Positions 28,753 to 37,893 of a stretch of DNA of 64,000 nucleotides are shown here, piece by piece (position 1 is the first letter of the stretch; every line of letters starts with the position of its first letter). The translations under genes were made by a program, and so were the position numbers. The notes beneath the pieces are model-generated. The model saw only the letters and a list, made by a program, of their open reading frames with translations. It did not search any database and was not told the DNA's origin. Origin of the DNA: G965202665 sp965243835 (GTDB lineage Bacteria > Actinomycetota > Acidimicrobiia > Spongiisociales > Spongiisociaceae); the NCBI GenBank assembly GCA_965243835.1, contig OZ251578.1:2604001-2668000 (forward strand), read 5' to 3'.

Positions 28753-30666
28753 GTGAATCAGGAAACAACAACTCAGTCAGCGGCCGGGACCGGCGCAATC
28801 GGCTCCCCGCCCAACGGGGAAGCGGGGGCCGGCGAACCGGACCGCATGGACAAGGCGGTTATCCGCTTCGCCGGCGACTCGGGGGACGGGATGCAACTGG
28901 CGGGAAACCAGTTCACCCTGTCGGCGGCCCTGTTCGGCAACGACCTCAACACCCTGCCCTCCTTCCCGGCGGAAATCCGGGCTCCGGCGGGCACCCTGGC
29001 CGGGGTTTCCTCCTTCCAGGTGCAAATCTCCGACTGGGACACCCACACCGCGGGCGACCAGCCGGACGTGCTGGTGGCGATGAACCCGGCCGCCCTCAAA
29101 ACCAACCTGGACGATTTGGCGCCCGACGGCATCCTCATCGTCAACCGGGAAGCCTTCGACGAACGCAATCTGCACAAGGCCGGATACGAAACCGACCCTT
29201 TGCAGGACGGGGCGCTGGCCTCCTACGACCTGCATGCCGCACCGATGGAAACCCTGACCATGGAAGCGGTGAAAGACACCGGCATCAGCGGGCGGGGGGT
29301 GCTCCGCTCCAAAAACTTCCTGGCCCTGGGGATGATCCTGCAACTCTTCGGAAGGGAACTGGCCGTCACCGAAGACTGGATCAAAGGCAAATTCGCCAAA
29401 GCCCCGCAGGTGCGGGACGCCAACCTGGCCGCCCTCAAAGCCGGATACAACTACGGGATCACCGTGGAAGGCTACGCCCGGCGGCTGGAAGTGCGCCCGG
29501 CCGCCCTGCCGCCCGGCGTTTACACCAACGTGACCGGCAACACCGCCCTGGCCTGGGGGCTGATCGCCGCCGCCCATCAGGCGGGCCTGCGCCTGTTCTA
29601 CGGCTCCTACCCGATCACCCCCGCCTCCGACATCCTGCACGAGTTGTCCCGCCATCCCCACTTCGGAGTGAAAACATTTCAAGCGGAAGACGAGATCGCG
29701 GCCGCCGGGTCGGCGGTGGGGGCGGCCTTCGCCGGCTCCTTGGCCGTGACCGGAACCAGCGGCCCCGGCCTGGCCCTGAAAAGCGAAACCATAAGCCTGG
29801 CGGTCACCGCCGAATTGCCGATGGTGATCGTGGACGTGCAGCGGGGCGGGCCCTCCACCGGATTGCCCACCAAACCGGAGCAGTCCGACCTGATGATCGC
29901 CCTGCACGGGCGGCACGGGGAATCCCCCCTGCCGGTGGTGGCCGCCACCTCCCCCGCCGACGCGTTCGACACGGCCATCGAAGCCTGCCGCATCGCCCTC
30001 AAATACATGACGCCGGTGATTCTGCTGTCCGACGCCCACATCGCCAACGGGTCCGAACCGTGGCGCCTGCCGGACCCCGCCCGGCTCCCCCGCCTGGAAA
30101 CCCGCCTGGCCCGGGAGCCCAACAGCGACGGGGGGTTTCTGCCCTATCTGCGGGATATGGACACCATGGCCCGCGAATGGGCGACGCCGGGAACGGCGGG
30201 GCTTGAACACCGCATCGGCGGGTTGGAGAAAGAAGAAGCCACCGGGGCCGTGTCCTACGACCCGGACAACCATCAGCTGATGACCGACATCCGGGCTTGG
30301 AAAATAGCCAACATCGCGGGCGACATCCCCGATTTGGAAGTGAACGACCCGGAGGGGGCCGACCTGCTGGTTCTGTGCTGGGGTTTCTCCTGCTCCACCG
30401 GCCGGGCGGGGGTGGCCCGGGTCCGCGCCGACGGACATCGGGCGGCCTACGCCAAACTGCGCCATCTCCATCCCCTGCCCTCCAATATGGCCACCGTGCT
30501 GGCCTCCTATGAGAAAGTGCTGGTTCCCGAACAGAACAACGGGCAGTTGGCCCGCCTGCTGAAAGCGGAATACCTGAAGCCGATTATTTCCATGAACGCG
30601 GTGCAGGGGCGGCCTTTCAAAGCGGCGGAAGTGAAGGCGAAAATATTGGAGGCTCTGGGAGCATGA
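28753..30666 (+). CDS. korA: 2-oxoglutarate (2-oxoacid):ferredoxin oxidoreductase, fused gamma-alpha subunit
   Basis: 637 residues from GTG 28753 (AGGAAA upstream); the frame before it is repeat element. The N-terminal gamma-type domain begins AVIRFAGDSGDGMQLAGNQF. The alpha (pyrimidine-binding) domain follows with YGSYPITPASDILHELS, FQAEDEIAAAGSAVGAAFAG, GTSGPGLALKSE and QRGGPSTGLPTKPEQSDL. The C-terminal domain has LVLCWGFSCSTGRAG. With KorB it converts 2-oxoglutarate and CoA to succinyl-CoA, reducing ferredoxin. Its stop overlaps korB by 4 nt (ATGA), so the pair is coupled. Substrate is assigned by family resemblance; another 2-oxoacid is possible. Confidence 0.93.
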   Translation: MNQETTTQSAAGTGAIGSPPNGEAGAGEPDRMDKAVIRFAGDSGDGMQLAGNQFTLSAALFGNDLNTLPSFPAEIRAPAGTLAGVSSFQVQISDWDTHTAGDQPDVLVAMNPAALKTNLDDLAPDGILIVNREAFDERNLHKAGYETDPLQDGALASYDLHAAPMETLTMEAVKDTGISGRGVLRSKNFLALGMILQLFGRELAVTEDWIKGKFAKAPQVRDANLAALKAGYNYGITVEGYARRLEVRPAALPPGVYTNVTGNTALAWGLIAAAHQAGLRLFYGSYPITPASDILHELSRHPHFGVKTFQAEDEIAAAGSAVGAAFAGSLAVTGTSGPGLALKSETISLAVTAELPMVIVDVQRGGPSTGLPTKPEQSDLMIALHGRHGESPLPVVAATSPADAFDTAIEACRIALKYMTPVILLSDAHIANGSEPWRLPDPARLPRLETRLAREPNSDGGFLPYLRDMDTMAREWATPGTAGLEHRIGGLEKEEATGAVSYDPDNHQLMTDIRAWKIANIAGDIPDLEVNDPEGADLLVLCWGFSCSTGRAGVARVRADGHRAAYAKLRHLHPLPSNMATVLASYEKVLVPEQNNGQLARLLKAEYLKPIISMNAVQGRPFKAAEVKAKILEALGA

Positions 30667-31712
30667 CCGTCGCCGGCGCCCGTTACACGCGGGCCGACTT
30701 TCAGACCGACGAGGAAGTGCGCTGGTGCCCCGGATGCGGGGACTACACCATCCTGGCCTCGGCGCAGACCTTTATGGCCGGGTTGGACGTCAAAAAAGAG
30801 AACATGGTGTTCGTGTCCGGCATCGGGTGCGCGGCCCGGTTCCCCTACTATATGAACACCTACGGGTTTCACACCATTCACGGGCGGGCTCCGGCGGTGG
30901 CCACCGGGATGGCGGTCGCCAACCCCGACCTGTCGGTGTGGGTGGTGGGCGGGGACGGGGATATGACCGCCATCGGCGGCAACCATCTGATACACGCCCT
31001 GCGCCGCAACGTGAACCTGAAACTGTTGCTGATCAACAACCAAATCTACGGTTTGACCAAAGGGCAGTACTCCCCCACTTCGGAGCGGGGCAAAACCACC
31101 AAGTCCTCCCCCACCGGCCTGCTGGACCACCCGTTCAATCCGGTCAGCCTGGCCTTGGGAGCGGAGGCGACTTTCGTAGCCCGCACCCTGGATATGGACC
31201 GCCCGCATACCATTTCCATGCTGGAGGCGGCGTTCCGGCACCGGGGGTCGGCTTTGATCGAGATTTATCAGAACTGCAACGTGTTCAACGACAAGGCGTT
31301 TATCAACCTGACCGGCAAACAGGAACGCACCGTCAACCGGATAATGCTGCGGCACGGGGAGCCGGTCGTGTTCGGCCCCGGCGGGGAGAAGGCGGTGGTG
31401 TGGGAAGGGGGGGAGGCGGTGATCAGGAACCGGGCGGAGGTTGATCCGGATCGCATCATCGTGCACGACGCCCACGCCGACAACCCGGCGGCGGCCTTCG
31501 CCGTCTCCCGCCTGTCGCACGGGCCGTACGGGCCGACCCCGCTGGGATTGTTCCGCATGGTGGAACGTCCGGTCTACGACCAGGCGCTGGAGGCCCGCGA
31601 CCGGGAGTTGACCGACTCCCGCGGCCCGGGCCGGTTGGAAGACCTGCTCAAATCCCACGGCACCTGGACCGTGGACGTCCACCCCGGCCCCGCCCCTCCC
31701 CCCACTTCCTGA
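30663..31712 (+). CDS. korB: 2-oxoglutarate (2-oxoacid):ferredoxin oxidoreductase, beta subunit
   Basis: 349 residues. WCPGCGDY near the N-terminus holds the two Cys that help ligate the Fe-S cluster. GIGCAARFPYYMNTYGFHTIHGRA and the thiamine-diphosphate motif GGDGDMTAIGGNHLIHA...NINNQIYGLTKGQ-type segment identify the beta subunit. The C-terminal tail from about residue 265 is duplicated in decayed form at 33470 and 34078, downstream of the gene. Confidence 0.94.
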   Translation: MTVAGARYTRADFQTDEEVRWCPGCGDYTILASAQTFMAGLDVKKENMVFVSGIGCAARFPYYMNTYGFHTIHGRAPAVATGMAVANPDLSVWVVGGDGDMTAIGGNHLIHALRRNVNLKLLLINNQIYGLTKGQYSPTSERGKTTKSSPTGLLDHPFNPVSLALGAEATFVARTLDMDRPHTISMLEAAFRHRGSALIEIYQNCNVFNDKAFINLTGKQERTVNRIMLRHGEPVVFGPGGEKAVVWEGGEAVIRNRAEVDPDRIIVHDAHADNPAAAFAVSRLSHGPYGPTPLGLFRMVERPVYDQALEARDRELTDSRGPGRLEDLLKSHGTWTVDVHPGPAPPPTS

Positions 31713-31922
31713 CCCGGGGCGGGGGCGATTAGGGGGCAGACAACGGGTCCCGACCGACGGGGCGGCCGATTTCGCTTCCCCGTTTCCCCGAATCCCGCTC
31801 CACGGGCGTTTTCGGAGGGCCTGGTCCTGATAGCTCCGGATGGGGTTTACCATGCGAATTATGCGGCGGCTGGCAACGCCGTAGCACCCTTTAGGGGGCC
31901 CGACCCGGAGAGGAGAAATCAC

Positions 31923-33035
31923 ATGGCTGACAGAAGAGAATACATAGAGGCACTGGAGGGCCTGCGCGGCTCCCGCGTGATCACCTACATTACCGGTGAT
32001 CGGGATCATTGCCGCGCCCAGATCAGCGGGGATGCGGTTCGTCCGCTGTTTGACGTTCTGCGTCAGATGGGCCCGGTAGAGAAAATAGACCTCTTTCTCT
32101 ACTCCAGAGGCGGCGACACTGAAGTGCCTTGGCGTATTGCGTCCGCTCTACGTCAATACTGCGAAACTTGGAGCATACTAATACCATTTAGAGCCAACAG
32201 CGCCGCAACGCTATTGGCGCTTGGAGCCGACGAAATTGTCTTCGGCAAACACGGTGAATTGGGCCCCATTGACCCTACCCGGTACTTTCGGAAACGAGGA
32301 AGTGCGGTTGAAGAAGGTATCAGCGTCGAAGATGTAATGGCATATTTACGATTTACGCAAGAAGAAGTCGGGCTTTCCGATCAGTCGGCCCTTACCGAAA
32401 GTCTCGCACACCTATCTGAACATATAGGGGCAGTTTCTTTAGGATCCGTCCACCGTATCAGATCCCATATTCAAGATGTAGCCCTCCAAATGCTAACCTC
32501 GCAGAAAGAACCATTGAGTGAGCACATCCGGCAAAAGATAGTAGATACTCTTGCGACCCGCGTCTACGCTCACGGACATGCAATCGGTTGCAAAGAAGCT
32601 CGCGAAATGAACCTGCGCGCGGTGGCCGCTCCGGATGATGTAGAAATCGCAATGTGGAACCTATTCTGTAAGTACGAACAGTATCTCAAACTCAGAGAAG
32701 CCCCTGATATAGAGGCTAGCATCACTGAACACGGCAAGACAACCGAGGACATAGCAATTGCCGTAGTAGAGAGCACCGAGACAGTCTTTGAATTTCTAGG
32801 AAGATTTGAAATCAATACGGTGCGCCAAATCCCACAAAGTCTTCAAATAACTCCCAACCTGCTTATACCATCTAAATGGGAACCAGAGAGTTACCAAGAC
32901 ATAATAGAGGAGATTTTACAACAGATAAAACCCGCAGTTGATCAGGCGGTTCAACAAGCATTGGCAGAACAGGCTTCTCCTAAGCAGATCGTAGCCGAGT
33001 TCAAGGGCGGGAAATGGACCAAAATATCTCCCTAA
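31923..33035 (+). CDS. serine dehydrogenase proteinase (SDH)-like ClpP-fold protease
   Basis: 370 residues; ATG with AGAGGAGA 6 nt upstream. The ClpP/crotonase-type core is clear: IDLFLYSRGGDTEVPWRIASALR, then PFRANSAATLLALGADEIVFGKHGELGPIDP, where Ser of NSAATLLALGAD is the likely nucleophile. The C-terminal half is helical. SDH-type members are soluble, often membrane-associated, and poorly characterised. Codon use is less GC-rich than korAB. It is inserted between korB and decayed korB tail copies, so it looks like acquired cargo. Confidence 0.8.
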   Translation: MADRREYIEALEGLRGSRVITYITGDRDHCRAQISGDAVRPLFDVLRQMGPVEKIDLFLYSRGGDTEVPWRIASALRQYCETWSILIPFRANSAATLLALGADEIVFGKHGELGPIDPTRYFRKRGSAVEEGISVEDVMAYLRFTQEEVGLSDQSALTESLAHLSEHIGAVSLGSVHRIRSHIQDVALQMLTSQKEPLSEHIRQKIVDTLATRVYAHGHAIGCKEAREMNLRAVAAPDDVEIAMWNLFCKYEQYLKLREAPDIEASITEHGKTTEDIAIAVVESTETVFEFLGRFEINTVRQIPQSLQITPNLLIPSKWEPESYQDIIEEILQQIKPAVDQAVQQALAEQASPKQIVAEFKGGKWTKISP

Positions 33036-33087
33036 AACCGTCCAAACAACCTTGAGGCTACCCTATGACGGGCAACGGGGGTGTATG

Positions 33088-33360
33088 TCATGGATGGGTA
33101 TAGGGAAGATACTTGATAGGAAAACCGCGATGAAACTTCGGCGAGTCTACTGATGTGGAAGAGCGCCTGTTGAGCGGGTGATCCCAGAACTCGCGCTTCC
33201 GCTTATCAGCAGGCCGATCCTCCTCCTCATTCGGGATGGGCGCAACCGGGGGCCGAACCTCCCACGACGGCAACCGTATGACGCGGTAACCGTCCGGCAA
33301 AGTGTCCTGCGGCTGGACGCCGGGATCGGGATCCGGTGACGGAGAATCATGCTTTGCCAT
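33088..33360 (-). CDS. 90-residue protein of unknown function, copy 1
   Basis: ATG at 33360 preceded by AGGAGCAGG. Proline and aspartate rich: SPSPDPDPGVQPQDTLPDGYRVIRLP, then PPVAPIPNEEEDRPADKRKREFWDHPLNRRSS. No domain recognised; probably disordered with a short conserved core (GYRVIRLP, HPLNRRSS). A diverged second copy follows at 33681. Confidence 0.65.
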   Translation of the reverse strand: MAKHDSPSPDPDPGVQPQDTLPDGYRVIRLPSWEVRPPVAPIPNEEEDRPADKRKREFWDHPLNRRSSTSVDSPKFHRGFPIKYLPYTHP

Positions 33361-33469
33361 TGCCTGTCCTGCTCCTAACGCTAGGGCTCCCCTATCGGCG
33401 GGAACGTTGCTTACGCCATCCTAACCCCGATAAATTCGCTACGCAAACCCAAGCCCAGATACAGGGGAG

Positions 33470-33600
33470 CAACATTGCGCCGCGACGCCCGCGCTGGCAA
33501 CCCGGCCGCGACCATCGCCCTCCCCCGCCTGTCGCACGGGCCCCCCGCCCCGCCGGGACCGGTTCCGCAGGTGAAACGAGCCAGGTCCCGCCATAGCACC
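33470..33600 (+). pseudogene. decayed korB tail, copy 1
   Basis: CGACGCCCGCGCTGGCAACCC, then CGCCTGTCGCACGGGCC, matches korB 31466-31570 (DAHADNPAAAFAVSRLSHGP). Same orientation as korB. Confidence 0.8.
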
Positions 33601-33680
33601 GTATATAAGTTACAAATACGAACTATGCCAAAACCGACAAACCCTGAGGGACAACCTATGACGGGCGACGGGAGTGTATG

Positions 33681-33953
33681 TCATGGACCGAGACCGGGAT
33701 CATGCTTGATCGGAATACCGCTACGGTACATTAGCGGATTTACTGCGGTGGAGGAGCGCCTGTTGAGCGGGTGCTCAAAGAACTTTTCCTTGCTCTTTTT
33801 GGCGGGCCGATCCTCCTCCTCGTTCGGGATGGGCGCAACCGAGGGCCGAACCTCCAACGTCGGCAACCGTATGACGCGATAACCGTTCGGCAAAGAGTCC
33901 TCCGATGGAACGCCGGCATCGGGATCCGGTGGCGGAGAATCTTGCTTTGCCAT
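33681..33953 (-). CDS. 90-residue protein of unknown function, copy 2
   Basis: ATG at 33953 (MAKQDSPPPDPDAG). It keeps the core of copy 1 (LPNGYRVIRLP, APIPNEEEDRPA, HPLNRRSSTAV) with scattered changes, mostly conservative, so both were probably once functional. The gene and the following korB tail form a tandem unit of about 600 bp. Confidence 0.6.
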   Translation of the reverse strand: MAKQDSPPPDPDAGVPSEDSLPNGYRVIRLPTLEVRPSVAPIPNEEEDRPAKKSKEKFFEHPLNRRSSTAVNPLMYRSGIPIKHDPGLGP

Positions 33954-34077
33954 TGCCTGCTTGCTCCTAACGTAAACGTAGGGTATCCCCGTTCGGCGGG
34001 AACGTTGCTTACGCCATCCTAACCCGATAAATTCGCTACGCAAACCCAAGCCCAGATCACAGGAGAGCAACATCGCA

Positions 34078-34310
34078 CCGCGATGCCCGCTATGGCAACC
34101 CGGCCGCGACCGTCGCCGTCTCCCGCCTGTGTCGCCCGGGCCTTACGAACCGGCCCCGCCGGGACTGGTTCCGCAGGTGAAGCGTCCGGTCTGCGACCAG
34201 GCGCTGGAAACCGCGATCGGGGGTTGACCGACTCCCGCATACCGGGCAAGATAGGGGACCTGCGCAAATCCCGCGGCGCAGGGACCGCGGACACCCGACC
34301 CGGCCGGAGG
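34078..34310 (+). pseudogene. decayed korB tail, copy 2
   Basis: CGATGCCCGCTATGGCAACC, GTCTGCGACCAGGCGCTGGA, TTGACCGACTCCCGC and GACCTGCGCAAATCCCGCGGC follow korB to its last codons (VYDQALEARDRELTDSRG...DLLKSHG). Confidence 0.85.
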
Positions 34311-34398
34311 AGACATTAACCATCGAGGCGGGTATCTTTATAATTTGGCATTAGGATGATGAATAGGGGGCGGTAACAACAAGAGGAGGACTAAGGCA

Positions 34399-34650
34399 AT
34401 GACATTGGTAGCGGTGGAGGACGTACGGCCCGCTGGGGACTGGAAGTTGTGGGTGAAATTTGAGGATGGAGTAGAAGGGGAGGTGGATGTCAGCGACCTG
34501 CGGGGCAAACCGTTGTTCAAGCCGCTGGAAGACCAAAATTTCTTTGACGCCGTTTACGTTCACCCGTGGTCAAAATTGGTGTGCTGGGCCGACGACATAG
34601 AGTTGGGTTCCTGCGGCATCTACGAAGCCCTAACCTACCCAAACGGATGA
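34399..34650 (+). CDS. DUF2442 family protein
   Basis: 83 residues; ATG after a strong AGGAGG. DWKLWVKFEDGVEGEVDVSDLRGKPLFKPLED..FFDAVYVHPWSKLVCWADDIELG matches the compact DUF2442 pattern (F-DG-x-vDl; phi-L-x-d; F; W-x-xDiel). Family members are often paired with DUF4160 proteins in toxin-antitoxin-like pairs; no partner is seen here. Upstream TTATAAT near 34339 could be a -10 box. Confidence 0.8.
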   Translation: MTLVAVEDVRPAGDWKLWVKFEDGVEGEVDVSDLRGKPLFKPLEDQNFFDAVYVHPWSKLVCWADDIELGSCGIYEALTYPNG

Positions 34651-34801
34651 ATGGCAACGCTAGCGAGATTTCATGGGATGGTAATAACCGTTTTGTATGA
34701 AAGCACGAAACATCACCCCTCATATCCATGTTCGCAGTTGACTTCTGCACGATAGGCGGTGGAGATCGTACTGCCTCTGTGTCCATCATCTCCGTTTAGC
34801 G

Positions 34802-35131
34802 TTACGTACGATTGGGTTTCCAACCCTTCCATATATACCGGGCAACAACGCCAAAAATATATATGGGAACAACCACAAAACCTCCCATCAATAAGGCATA
34901 AATAATTGTTATCCCTAACAAAACAAGGGATATTATAACATCATCTGCATGTGGAAATCCGACAACATCAAAGGTGGCCGCAAGCGTTGCTAACAAGAAT
35001 AATGCGGACAACACGATGGATGACCAGCGCGGCCACCCATCAAACAGGATAATAGCCGCGGCCATCAGATATCCGGTAGCGAATATACGACCCCAAGTAT
35101 CGTATATCCATTTGTCTTTGCTTTTGGTCAT
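34802..35131 (-). CDS. small membrane protein, unknown
   Basis: 109 residues with three or four membrane segments (IFATGYLMAAAIILFDGW; IVLSALFLLATLAATFDVV; VIISLVLLGITIIYALLMGGFVVVPIYIFGVV) and basic ends (KSKDK, WKGWKPNRT). The start overlaps the previous stop by 4 nt, so translation is coupled. No family recognised. Confidence 0.65.
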   Translation of the reverse strand: MTKSKDKWIYDTWGRIFATGYLMAAAIILFDGWPRWSSIVLSALFLLATLAATFDVVGFPHADDVIISLVLLGITIIYALLMGGFVVVPIYIFGVVARYIWKGWKPNRT

Positions 35132-35385
35132 ATCTTTGCGGTCGTACGGGTTTCCGTTTGAGGATTTTCGCTAGGGGATGATGTCCGATGCTTGCGCGCC
35201 CGGTTGGCAAACGCCCGGCGAATTAGCCGTTCCGCCACAATAGCGGCTAGCATGATAGCGGCAAAACCGGCTATCGCCGCCATGTTCGGACGTTCCGCCC
35301 CCCAATCGGTGCCGATCCCCATTGACACGATGACAACGGCGGCCAACACCAAACCGGTCAATGCTCCGATGATGATGCGCTTCAC
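35128..35385 (-). CDS. small membrane protein, unknown
   Basis: 85 residues from GTG 35385 with GAAAGGGAAG just upstream. Two membrane segments (RIIIGALTGLVLAAVVIVSMGIG and MAAIAGFAAIMLAAIVAERLI), then a basic tail (RRAFANRARKHRTS). First gene of a two-gene membrane unit. Confidence 0.65.
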   Translation of the reverse strand: MKRIIIGALTGLVLAAVVIVSMGIGTDWGAERPNMAAIAGFAAIMLAAIVAERLIRRAFANRARKHRTSSPSENPQTETRTTAKI

Positions 35386-35553
35386 GTTCTTCCCTTTCGT
35401 TCCGTTCGGTCGGATGACGCCAACCGGACGACAGCTTGCCGCCTTGCGTAACAATATCCTACACCAGTTTCCACCGCTCATGATCCAGGCTTGCGTCGGG
35501 GCTTATCAGCCGGCCGCCGCGCACCGAACCGTCCCCCACCGAGCAGGCGGGGG

Positions 35554-35639
35554 TGCCCGGGGTGGGATTCGAACCCACATGCCCTGATAAGGACAACGGA
35601 TTTTAAGTCCGCCACGTCTGCCAATTCCGTCACCCGGGC
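35554..35639 (-). tRNA. tRNA-Leu (UAA)
   Basis: The minus strand folds as a class II tRNA: acceptor GCCCGGG / CCCGGGC, D-arm, anticodon loop CTTAAAA with TAA, a long variable arm, and GGTTCGAATCC for the T arm. CCA is not encoded. Follows the DUF501 gene on the same strand. Confidence 0.95.
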
Positions 35640-35651
35640 TTGCCCCCCATA

Positions 35652-36173
35652 CTACCGGCCGGCGCTCCAGCGGGGGTTGGGAACCGCCTTTCCGTCCTGT
35701 TCGACGACGCACGGGACGGCGCAGTCCAGCGGTTCCGCCCACGGGGCGACCATCTCCCCCACCGGGTTGGAACCCCCGGCCAGGAAATGGGCGTAGTGGG
35801 CGTGCAGGCATTTCACCCCCCGCGCCGCGCCCGCCACCCCCCCGGAGGGGCGGGGAACGACGTCTGCGGCGAGCAGGCTTTCCCGGAGGGCCGCGTAGTC
35901 GGCGTGCGCCCGCTCCAGGGCCTCCCCGAACTCCGGGAGCGACGCAACCCGTCGTTCCATGGCCCGCACCCCCCCGGCCCCCTCCAGGCGGCTCACCCGT
36001 TTCACCGCCAGCGGGCAGCTCAGCCAGAACAATGTCGGAAAGGGGGTTCCGTCGTCCAGAAGGGGCGGAACCCGCACCGTCGTCGGCAATCCCAGATGGC
36101 AACGGGAGGCCGTCTCCACCCGGGCCCGCAACGAACGTTGGATTTGGACCGCGACCGCCCGCTGGTCATCCAT
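35652..36173 (-). CDS. DUF501 family protein
   Basis: 173 residues. RVPPLLDDGTPFPTLFWLSCPLAVKRVSRLE and GVKCLHAHYAHFLAGGSNPVGEMV are the conserved blocks of DUF501, an actinobacterial protein of unknown role found beside ftsB/divIC and eno. The ATG at 36173 overlaps the FtsB stop by 8 nt. Confidence 0.93.
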   Translation of the reverse strand: MDDQRAVAVQIQRSLRARVETASRCHLGLPTTVRVPPLLDDGTPFPTLFWLSCPLAVKRVSRLEGAGGVRAMERRVASLPEFGEALERAHADYAALRESLLAADVVPRPSGGVAGAARGVKCLHAHYAHFLAGGSNPVGEMVAPWAEPLDCAVPCVVEQDGKAVPNPRWSAGR

Positions 36174-36576
36174 CGGTCAGGTCGCGGCCTGTTATGAAAC
36201 CCCACACCGCCGACCAGAAGCCGGTGGAATCATCCTCGTTCCCGGGTTCCTCCGGCGGAGGGTCCCCTTCCCCGGAAGCGGGGGTCTCCTCCCCGTCCGC
36301 GCCCACGATCACGTAACTGATGTCGCCGGGGCGCACGTAGCCGTAGTCGGCGCGGGCGATCCGCTCGATCTCGGAGGGGGAGCGGAGGGTTTCCACATCC
36401 CTTTCCAAACGCTCGTTCTCGGCCTGCAGGGTCTCCAACTCCATGCGCGCCTCCTCCACCGCCCGGTTCTGGGCGATGGTCTGCCGGAACGGGAAAACGT
36501 TGAAAATGGCGACCCCCATCCCGACCACCAACAGCCCGGTGATGATGAAACCCCGCTTGCGGGATGATCCACCCAT
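36166..36576 (-). CDS. septum formation initiator, FtsB/DivIC family
   Basis: 136 residues; ATG 36576 lies 4 nt after the enolase stop. A short basic N-terminus (GGSSRKRG), one membrane segment (FIITGLLVVGMGVAIFNVFPF), a coiled coil (QNRAVEEARMELETLQAENERLERDVETLRS), then ADYGYVRPGDISYVIV, the typical FtsB/DivIC end. An acidic tail with a hydrophobic end follows. Inferred part of the divisome beside FtsL/FtsQ. Confidence 0.9.
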   Translation of the reverse strand: MGGSSRKRGFIITGLLVVGMGVAIFNVFPFRQTIAQNRAVEEARMELETLQAENERLERDVETLRSPSEIERIARADYGYVRPGDISYVIVGADGEETPASGEGDPPPEEPGNEDDSTGFWSAVWGFITGRDLTDG

Positions 36577-36580
36577 CGCT

Positions 36581-37876
36581 TTACTCCCCCGCCCCCCGCC
36601 GTCCGGGTCCGGCCAGGGCCGCAAATCCCCGATAGCGGGCCTGCCCGCCCAGGCGTTCTTCGATGCGCAACAGCTCGTTGTATTTGGCGGTGCGTTCGGA
36701 ACGGGCGGGAGCCCCGGTTTTGATTTGGCCGGCGTTGACGCCCACCGCCAAGTGGGAGATGAACACATCCTCGGTTTCGCCCGACCGGTGCGACACCACC
36801 CGCCCGTAACCCGCCCCGCGGGCCGTATCCAACGCGTGCAGGGCTTCGGACAGGGAACCGATCTGATTGACTTTCACCAGAATGGCGTTGGCCGCTCCGC
36901 ACGAGACGCCCTTCCGCAAAGTCGCCTCGTCGGTGGCGAAAAGGTCGTCCCCCACCAACTGCGTCCGCTCCCCCAGGCGGGCGGTCAACTCCGTCCAGCC
37001 CGCCCAGTCGTCTTCGGCCATTCCGTCCTCTATGGAAACGATCGGATAGTCGTCCGCCAAGCCTTCGTAAAAATCAATCAGGCCCTCCGACGAGAGGCGC
37101 CGGCCGTCCAGATGATAACGTCCCTCCCGATGGAATTCGGTGGCGGCCGCGTCCAGGGCCAGGGCGATTTCCTCCCCCGGCTGATATCCGGCCCCTTCGA
37201 TGGCGGACAGCAAAGCATCGAGGGCGTCCCGGGTGAGGGGCAAATCGGGGGCGAACCCGCCCTCGTCGCCCACGTTGACGCTCAACCCCCGTCCGGCCAG
37301 GGACTTCTTCAGATGGTGATACGTCTCCACCCCGGCCCGCAACGCCTCCGCAAAAGACGGAAACCCGCCCGGAACCAGCATGAACTCCTGGATGTCCAGC
37401 GCGCCCGAGGCGTGCGCCCCGCCGTTGACGACGTTGAGCATGGGGGTGGGAAGCGTCCGCGCCGACGGGCCCCCCAGGTAGCGAAACAGGGGCAGTCCGG
37501 TCTCGGCGGCCGCGGCCCGGGCCAGCGCCAAAGACACGGCCAGGATGGCGTTGGCCCCCAAGCGGGACTTGTCGGGGGTTCCGTCCAGGTCGGCCATCTC
37601 CTGGTCCAGGGCCTCCTGGTCGACGGCGTCGCGGCCCTGCAAGGCGGGGGAGATGGTCTCCGTTACGGCGGCTACCGCCCGGGACACGCCCCGGCCCGCG
37701 AACTTGGGCCCGCCGTCCCGCACCTCCGCCGCCTCCCGCGAGCCGGTGGACGCCCCGGACGGGACGGCGGCCCGGCCCAGCCTCCCCGAATACAGCAGAA
37801 CCTCCGCTTCCACCGTGGGATGGCCGCGGGAGTCCAAAATCTGCCGGGCATGCACCTTGTGAATGAGGGTATTCAC
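36581..37876 (-). CDS. eno: enolase (phosphopyruvate hydratase)
   Basis: 431 residues, normal length. GTG 37876 follows AGGAGG by 4-5 nt. IHKVHARQILDSRGHPTVEAEV, the SGASTGSREAAEVRD loop, GANAILAVSLALARA, metal ligands in SIEDGMAEDDW and VGDDLFATD, and the signature ILVKVNQIGSLSEA then SHRSGETED and KTGAPARSER are all present. Converts 2-phosphoglycerate to phosphoenolpyruvate. Sits between mazG and ftsB in a tight operon. Confidence 0.97.
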   Translation of the reverse strand: MNTLIHKVHARQILDSRGHPTVEAEVLLYSGRLGRAAVPSGASTGSREAAEVRDGGPKFAGRGVSRAVAAVTETISPALQGRDAVDQEALDQEMADLDGTPDKSRLGANAILAVSLALARAAAAETGLPLFRYLGGPSARTLPTPMLNVVNGGAHASGALDIQEFMLVPGGFPSFAEALRAGVETYHHLKKSLAGRGLSVNVGDEGGFAPDLPLTRDALDALLSAIEGAGYQPGEEIALALDAAATEFHREGRYHLDGRRLSSEGLIDFYEGLADDYPIVSIEDGMAEDDWAGWTELTARLGERTQLVGDDLFATDEATLRKGVSCGAANAILVKVNQIGSLSEALHALDTARGAGYGRVVSHRSGETEDVFISHLAVGVNAGQIKTGAPARSERTAKYNELLRIEERLGGQARYRGFAALAGPGRRGAGE

Positions 37877-37893
37877 CCAACCTCCTGCCGGTT

